A DNA stretch of 9,065 bases from Candidatus Latescibacterota bacterium (GTDB lineage Bacteria; JAAXHH01; JACQVL01): NCBI GenBank assembly GCA_016209865.1, contig JACQVL010000219.1, forward strand, positions 1 through 9,065, in the 5' to 3' direction. Made by a program: the position numbers and the translations under genes. Shown here piece by piece: positions 5,307 through 9,065 of the stretch. The notes under the pieces were generated by a model. That model was not told where the DNA came from and ran no database searches. It was given only the letters and a program-made list of their open reading frames with translations. Within the stretch, counting starts at the first letter, position 1. Every line of letters begins with the position of its first letter.

Positions 5307-6448
5307 ACTGCGCTGAGGTGGATGATCGTCTGCATGCCTACATCAACGGGGACTTACCGAATGCAGAACGGCAGGTGGTCGAGGGGCATCTCGAACGGTG
5401 TCTGGACTGTCGCGCAGAGGCCGACCTCCTGCGCTCACTCATAGCCGATGTCGAGGCGCTCCCGACGCGCGTGCAACCCGCGCATGACCTCTGGCCGGCG
5501 GTCGAGGCACGGATCGAGAGGGATTCGATGACGAGACCCTGGTGGAAAACCGTCTTGCAGCGCGCTTCGAAGAACGGAGTCTATCGGGATCAGCGTGATT
5601 TTGCCGTCAGACTTCTTCATCCCCGGCGCCGATCTGCCTGGGCGGTTCGCGGGGTGCTGGCGGCGGCTGTGATCCTCCTGATGATGGCGGGAGTCTGGGT
5701 GCTCACGCGATCGTCACGAGGCGCATGGGAGGTGGCGCGCCGTACCGGGACACCCAGGATTGGAGCAGACCGGATGGAGGCCATCGATCGTCTTCAGGTG
5801 GGAGAGTGGGTGGAGACGGATGATTCCTCACGGGTGACGATCAAGGTCGGGACGATCGGACAGGTGGACCTCGACCCGAACACCCGCGTCCGTCTTGTCG
5901 AAACCCGCCTGACCGAGCACCGCCTTGCCCTGGATCGGGGGACGCTGCACGCGAGGATCTGGGCCCCCCCGCGCCTCTTCTTCGTCGAAACGCCGTCCGC
6001 CGTGGCGATCGACCTCGGCTGCGCGTACACCCTCGCCGTGGATGACACCGGCCGCGGGCTGCTGCACGTCACCGCTGGCCAGGTCGAGCTCGAACGGGAT
6101 GGCCGGACGTCGGTCGTCCCCGCTGGCGCGCTGTGCGAGACGCGGCCGGGGATCGGTCCCGGCACCCCTTTCTCTGAACAGGCATCCGGAACGCTCCGGC
6201 GCGCGCTGGCCCTGTTCGATTTTGAGAAGGGGGGAAATGGGGCGCTCACGACCGTCCTCGCTGAGGCGCGCGAACACGATGCGCTCACCCTTTGGTCCCT
6301 GTTCTCCCGCGTGGATTGGGCCGCACGCGGCCGGGTGTATGATCGCATGGCCATGCTCATCCCGCCGCCGGAAGGCGTCACACGGGACGGCGTGCTGAGA
6401 CTCGACCGGCGCATGCTCGACCGCTGGAACGAGCATCTCGGCCTATGA
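5303..6448 (+). CDS. Zinc-finger anti-sigma factor fused to a FecR-type periplasmic domain
   Basis: This is a 381-residue single-pass membrane protein. Residues 1-50 are a putative zinc-finger anti-sigma domain with C3 and H29-x3-C33-x2-C36, the motif that holds ECF sigma factors. A basic linker (about 78-112) leads to one transmembrane helix (about 114-135, VLAAAVILLMMAGVWVL). The arginines precede the helix, which fits an N-in, C-out topology. Residues about 145-280 form a FecR-like beta-rich domain: QVGEWVETDDSSRVTIKVG, the DPNTRVRLVE strand, GTLHARI, FVETPSAVAIDLGCAYTL and GLLHVTAGQVEL. A helical tail (about 296-381) ends in ALTLWSLFSRVDWAARGRVYDRM and a DRRMLDRWNEHLGL terminus. The start overlaps the sigma gene stop (ATGA), indicating translational coupling and matched stoichiometry. 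In classical FecIRA systems the FecR domain senses a TonB receptor; none is encoded here, so the periplasmic signal is unknown. Confidence 0.9.
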   Translation: MNCAEVDDRLHAYINGDLPNAERQVVEGHLERCLDCRAEADLLRSLIADVEALPTRVQPAHDLWPAVEARIERDSMTRPWWKTVLQRASKNGVYRDQRDFAVRLLHPRRRSAWAVRGVLAAAVILLMMAGVWVLTRSSRGAWEVARRTGTPRIGADRMEAIDRLQVGEWVETDDSSRVTIKVGTIGQVDLDPNTRVRLVETRLTEHRLALDRGTLHARIWAPPRLFFVETPSAVAIDLGCAYTLAVDDTGRGLLHVTAGQVELERDGRTSVVPAGALCETRPGIGPGTPFSEQASGTLRRALALFDFEKGGNGALTTVLAEAREHDALTLWSLFSRVDWAARGRVYDRMAMLIPPPEGVTRDGVLRLDRRMLDRWNEHLGL

Positions 6449-6450
6449 AG

Positions 6451-6456
6451 AGGAGG
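6451..6456 (+). promoter_or_regulatory. Ribosome-binding site deciding the propeller gene start
   Basis: A consensus AGGAGG lies 6 nt before the ATG at 6463. The in-frame ATG at 6445 overlaps the preceding stop as ATGA but has no Shine-Dalgarno sequence in front of it. This favours initiation at 6463, although coupled initiation at 6445 remains possible. Confidence 0.7.
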
Positions 6457-6462
6457 AAGTCT

Positions 6463-7650
6463 ATGACCCGTTTTGCGGTCCTGGCTGTGTTCGTCTCGAT
6501 GGGCTGGGCGACTCAACTCAACTCACAAAGCCCGTTGTTTGCGCCCGCGCCCGCCTCGCCCGTCACAGTCGGGCCGGGATCGGGTACAGTTGTGCTTGCG
6601 GATATCAACCGCGACGGGCATCTCGATCTGCTCACGAAGCATTTGCTGAATCAGAGCGTGGCCGTGCGGCTTGGCGACGGCAACGGGCACTTTGCGCCGG
6701 GTGCCGAGCGGCCGATGAGTTTCGGCTACCAGCCGGGAGCGATCGCGCTTGGTGACGTCAACAACGACGGAATTCTTGACCTGGGCGTCACGAGCAGAGA
6801 TAGCGTCAGAGAGAACGTCGCCATCTTCCTGGGCAACGGCAGGGGCGGCTTCAGTCTGGCCTCCGGGTCGCCCTTCGCCGCGAGTGCGTCCACCAAGGGG
6901 TACAAGCCCAGTCTTCGTTTTGTGGACGTCAACGAGGATGGAAAGCTGGACATCGTCAAAGCGAATGGCCGGCGGAACACCATCGAGATCCTTCTTGGAA
7001 ACGGTCGCGGAGGGTTCTCCCCAGGACCGATTGTGAGGCTGGAGCCTGGTCAAAACTTTTATTCCTTCGAGATTGGCGATGTTGACGGAGATGGACATCT
7101 TGACGTGGTGACCGCGAGCAGTCCGGGGCCAGGTCTGGGGACCGGCCGCGTCATGACGAAGCATGGGGACGGGAAAGGCAACTTCAGGGACGCGTCTGGT
7201 TCACCGTTGTCCGTCCCACCGGATCCGCGCGTCGGGACGCTCGCGGATGTGAACGGCGATCGACGTCTTGACATCGTGCTCAGCCACGGCGACCGCAGCC
7301 TTCTGAGCGTCCTGTTGAACGACGGCCACGGCATGTTCACGCCTGCGCCTGGTTCACCACTGAACCTTTGGAATCAGACATTTGTCGTGGTCGTCGCCGA
7401 TGTCAACCAGGACGAGAAGGCCGATCTCCTTGCAGCAACAGTCAATAGTCGCACCGCGCCGTTCGAATCAAGAATCGTGGTTCTTCTTGGCGCCGGCCGC
7501 GATGGGTTCGCGCCCGCGCCCGGCTCGCCGTTCCGCGCCGGACCAGGCGCCTACCACCTCACCGTGGGGGACGTCAACGAGGATGGCAAACTCGACGTCG
7601 CGGCCTCCAGCTTTGAGGGCAACGCCGTGACCGTGCTCCTGGCTCGATAA
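6463..7650 (+). CDS. Secreted seven-bladed FG-GAP/VCBS-repeat beta-propeller protein
   Basis: This 395-residue exported protein begins with a short signal peptide (FAVLAVFVSMGWA, 4-16). From the alternative ATG at 6445 the leader gains MKRRKS, a more typical positive start, so that start is not excluded. Seven repeats carry the calcium-loop motif DxNxDGxxD or a variant: ADINRDGHLD (46-55), GDVNNDGILD (97), VDVNEDGKLD (154), GDVDGDGHLD (205), ADVNGDRRLD (261), ADVNQDEKAD (312) and GDVNEDGKLD (369). They are spaced 51-57 residues apart and followed by LLGNGRGGFS-type turns. Repeats 5 and 6 have lost the Gly of the loop and probably bind calcium less well. The last repeat stops before its GxGxF turn, and the N-terminus (SPLFAPAPASPVTVGPG) supplies the missing piece, as in ring-closed propellers. 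Integrin-like and lectin-like propellers of this kind act in extracellular binding. Its position directly after the sigma/anti-sigma pair suggests a signal, sensor or output role, which is inference. Confidence 0.9.
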   Translation: MTRFAVLAVFVSMGWATQLNSQSPLFAPAPASPVTVGPGSGTVVLADINRDGHLDLLTKHLLNQSVAVRLGDGNGHFAPGAERPMSFGYQPGAIALGDVNNDGILDLGVTSRDSVRENVAIFLGNGRGGFSLASGSPFAASASTKGYKPSLRFVDVNEDGKLDIVKANGRRNTIEILLGNGRGGFSPGPIVRLEPGQNFYSFEIGDVDGDGHLDVVTASSPGPGLGTGRVMTKHGDGKGNFRDASGSPLSVPPDPRVGTLADVNGDRRLDIVLSHGDRSLLSVLLNDGHGMFTPAPGSPLNLWNQTFVVVVADVNQDEKADLLAATVNSRTAPFESRIVVLLGAGRDGFAPAPGSPFRAGPGAYHLTVGDVNEDGKLDVAASSFEGNAVTVLLAR

Positions 7651-7675
7651 CGTCTGGCCGGTGAGTCCGAATGGA

Positions 7676-8455
7676 TCACGCGAGCGACACCAGAGCGCCG
7701 ACGAGCGTCCGGCTTCGCGTGAGGGCGTCAAGCGGGTCTGGCAGCGCGGGACTCAGCTCAAGGCTGACCGCCCCGGCATAGCCGATGCCGTCGAGCGCCG
7801 CGAACGTGCGGCGCAGGGTCTCCACCGTCAGCACGCCATCCGTCAGCGCTACGTGCAGGTCGTTGCGGCCATCGTTGTCGTCCAGGTGGACGTAGCCGAG
7901 GCATGGTCCGGCATCCGCGATGATAGCAGCCGGGTCTTCTCCGGACATCTGCGCATGGCCGATGTCGAGGAGAAGGGACAGGCCGGGATGGCCGATTGTC
8001 CGCAGAAAGGCGAGGGTGGCCGCGGCGGTGGGAAGGGCTGAACCGGGAAAGTGCTCGACGCAGAGCGTGATGCCGAGGGCTGAAGCCCGGTCCGCCGCGG
8101 CGATCAGCGACCGGGCGTAGCGGTCGAGCGCCTCCTGGCTTCCATCCTTTCCGGGGACGAGGTAGGCGGCGGTCGCGCCAAGCTCTGCGCCGCAGGTCAG
8201 GACTTGCCTGGTGTACGTCAACGCCTGCGCGATGGCGTCCGCCTCCGGGTTGTCGAGCGCCGCGCCATCCGGCAGTCCGAACGACGCGGCCACGCACGAG
8301 ACGCGCAGGCCGAGCGCCCGGACGCGCGCGCGCGCCGCCTCGGACGTGAACCCGTACGGCCGGACGTCGATCCACCGGAAGTCCGCGTCCGCGAGCCGAG
8401 CGACCACGTCATCGTCTGAACCGGAGAGCGCCCAGGTACAGCAGGAAAGGATCAC
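7676..8455 (-). CDS. Sugar phosphate isomerase/epimerase family TIM-barrel protein
   Basis: This 259-residue protein is of the xylose isomerase-like (AP endonuclease 2) TIM-barrel superfamily, which includes sugar and inosose isomerases, epimerases and dehydratases. The metal-binding pattern can be followed: E134 (CVEHFPG), D164 and H167 (LLLDIGHAQ), H190 (GYVHLDDNDG) and E233 (SLELSP), with H201 in NDLHVALTDG near the active site. The protein is short for the superfamily but complete, from the first strand (ILSCCTWAL) to the last helix. The exact substrate cannot be read from the sequence. Translation starts at a GTG (8455) with AAAGGAG (8464-8470) 8 nt upstream. It lies 21 nt downstream of the hydrolase gene and is probably cotranscribed with it. 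It is convergent with the propeller gene, with only 25 nt between the two stop codons and no hairpin that I can see there. Confidence 0.88.
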   Translation of the reverse strand: MILSCCTWALSGSDDDVVARLADADFRWIDVRPYGFTSEAARARVRALGLRVSCVAASFGLPDGAALDNPEADAIAQALTYTRQVLTCGAELGATAAYLVPGKDGSQEALDRYARSLIAAADRASALGITLCVEHFPGSALPTAAATLAFLRTIGHPGLSLLLDIGHAQMSGEDPAAIIADAGPCLGYVHLDDNDGRNDLHVALTDGVLTVETLRRTFAALDGIGYAGAVSLELSPALPDPLDALTRSRTLVGALVSLA

Positions 8456-8476
8456 GGAAAAGACTCCTTTCTACGA

Positions 8477-9065
8477 TCATCTCCGAAATCTTCCCTGTTC
8501 CATATCCTTGACGAACTGGATCAGGTCGCGGAAGTAGACGTCCTGGTCATCGTACATCGACAGATGGCTGCCGTTCTCGCAGACCGAGACACGGGAGGTG
8601 GGAATGAGTTTGCCCATTTTTTGAATGTCCTCAACCCGCATCGTGTCGTGTCGCGCGCCGGACAGCAGGGTTGGGACGCGGATGGCGGGCAGGTTGTTCC
8701 ATCGGTCCCAGTCCTTGAACGTCCCGTTGACGACGAATTCATTCGGCCCCTGCATCGTGTTATACACCGTGGTATTCAGATGTCGGATCATCCGAGTGAC
8801 CGGTTCAGGCCACGGATCGAGCCGGCAGAGATGCCTGGCGTAAATCTGCGTGAACATGACTTCCTCGTATTCGGGCGCTGTATACTCCCCTTTCGTCTCG
8901 TATTTCTCCAACACCTTGATGATGTCCGGGGGGAGTTTCCGGCGCAGCTCGTTGATATACTCGACATAGGCCGGGATGCTGGCCGTCATGTTGGAGATGA
9001 TCAGTCCTTTGAGATGGGACTGATACTTCAAGGCGTACTCGATGGCTAACATGCCGCCCCAGGAC
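8477..9065 (-). CDS. Alpha/beta hydrolase, proline iminopeptidase type (partial, N-terminus beyond the window)
   Basis: Only the C-terminal part is present. The frame continues to the right edge, where the codons read Ser-Trp-Gly-Gly-Met-Leu-Ala, the second half of the GxSWGG nucleophile elbow; the Ser codon is 9062-9064. Counting from the Met at 9052, the catalytic acid is D136 in SGARHDTM and the catalytic His is H163 in NGSHLSMYDD, completing a Ser-Asp-His triad. The lid region between them (about 25-120, with YINELRRKLPPDIIKVLEKYE and YARHLCRLDPWPEPVTR) has the shape of peptidase S33 proline iminopeptidases, which remove N-terminal proline or act on related small amides and esters. About 100 further N-terminal residues, including the oxyanion-hole HGGPG motif, should lie beyond the edge. 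The Met at 9052 is not the start. It lies 21 nt upstream of the TIM-barrel gene. Its base composition looks less GC-rich than that gene. Confidence 0.9.
   Translation of the reverse strand, partial: SWGGMLAIEYALKYQSHLKGLIISNMTASIPAYVEYINELRRKLPPDIIKVLEKYETKGEYTAPEYEEVMFTQIYARHLCRLDPWPEPVTRMIRHLNTTVYNTMQGPNEFVVNGTFKDWDRWNNLPAIRVPTLLSGARHDTMRVEDIQKMGKLIPTSRVSVCENGSHLSMYDDQDVYFRDLIQFVKDMEQGRFRR

Noticed and set aside
5794-6516. Minus-strand open frame of 240 codons across the end of the anti-sigma gene and start of the propeller gene
   Set aside because: It is Arg/Ser/Pro-rich, a typical product of reading GC-rich coding DNA backwards, and it crosses two well-supported plus-strand genes.
6523-7164. 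Minus-strand open frame of 213 codons within the propeller gene
   Set aside because: It is antisense to the calcium-loop repeats. Its apparent repeats (VDVxK-like) are only the complement of the DxNxDG codons.
7651-7675. Shared terminator between the convergent propeller and TIM-barrel genes
   Set aside because: The 25-nt gap contains no inverted repeat followed by a T-run on either strand.

Overview
The window is GC-rich, densely packed bacterial DNA. It carries Shine-Dalgarno sites, intrinsic terminators, a consensus sigma-70 promoter and an ECF sigma/anti-sigma pair with a membrane-anchored FecR-type domain. That set of features suggests a GC-rich, probably Gram-negative environmental bacterium, such as one of the acidobacterial, NC10/Methylomirabilota, Rokubacteria or Nitrospirota groups. 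This assignment is inferred from style and protein architecture, not from a marker gene. There is no rRNA, tRNA, CRISPR array or transposase.

Left part (about 1-4640, minus strand). A short left-edge stretch with no supportable gene ends at a bidirectional-looking terminator (143-172). Then come two tandem paralogues (229-1977 and 2078-3850), each about 585 residues long. Each has an N-terminal ferredoxin-type Rieske [2Fe-2S] domain fused to a long all-helical C-terminal region that I cannot assign to a family. The two proteins align almost without gaps, share a set of conserved His/Glu residues, and their helical part looks like four degenerate repeats. Upstream, in the same direction, are a 118-aa VOC/glyoxalase-fold protein (3976-4332) and a 64-aa protein of unknown function (4353-4547). 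The 64-aa gene is preceded by a perfect-spacing sigma-70 promoter (TTGACA-17-TATACT), whose -10 box lies inside a 16-bp palindrome that looks like an operator. A strong intrinsic terminator (3902-3966) sits between the VOC gene and the Rieske pair. Either it separates two units, or it is an intra-operon attenuator that meters read-through into the Rieske genes.

Middle part (4749-7650, plus strand, divergent from the above). Three closely coupled genes encode an ECF sigma factor, a zinc-finger anti-sigma/FecR transmembrane protein (4-nt overlap), and a secreted seven-bladed FG-GAP/VCBS-type propeller. The layout reads as a cell-surface signalling cassette: the anti-sigma factor holds the sigma factor at the membrane, and the exported propeller is a candidate ligand, sensor or output protein. 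No TonB receptor is visible.

Right part (7676-9065, minus strand, convergent with the propeller gene). A sugar phosphate isomerase/epimerase-type TIM barrel lies 21 nt downstream of an alpha/beta hydrolase of the proline iminopeptidase type. The hydrolase is cut off by the window edge just after its nucleophile-elbow Ser codon. Four of the minus-strand genes share the same AAAGGAG ribosome-binding site 7-10 nt from the start, which helps fix their start codons.
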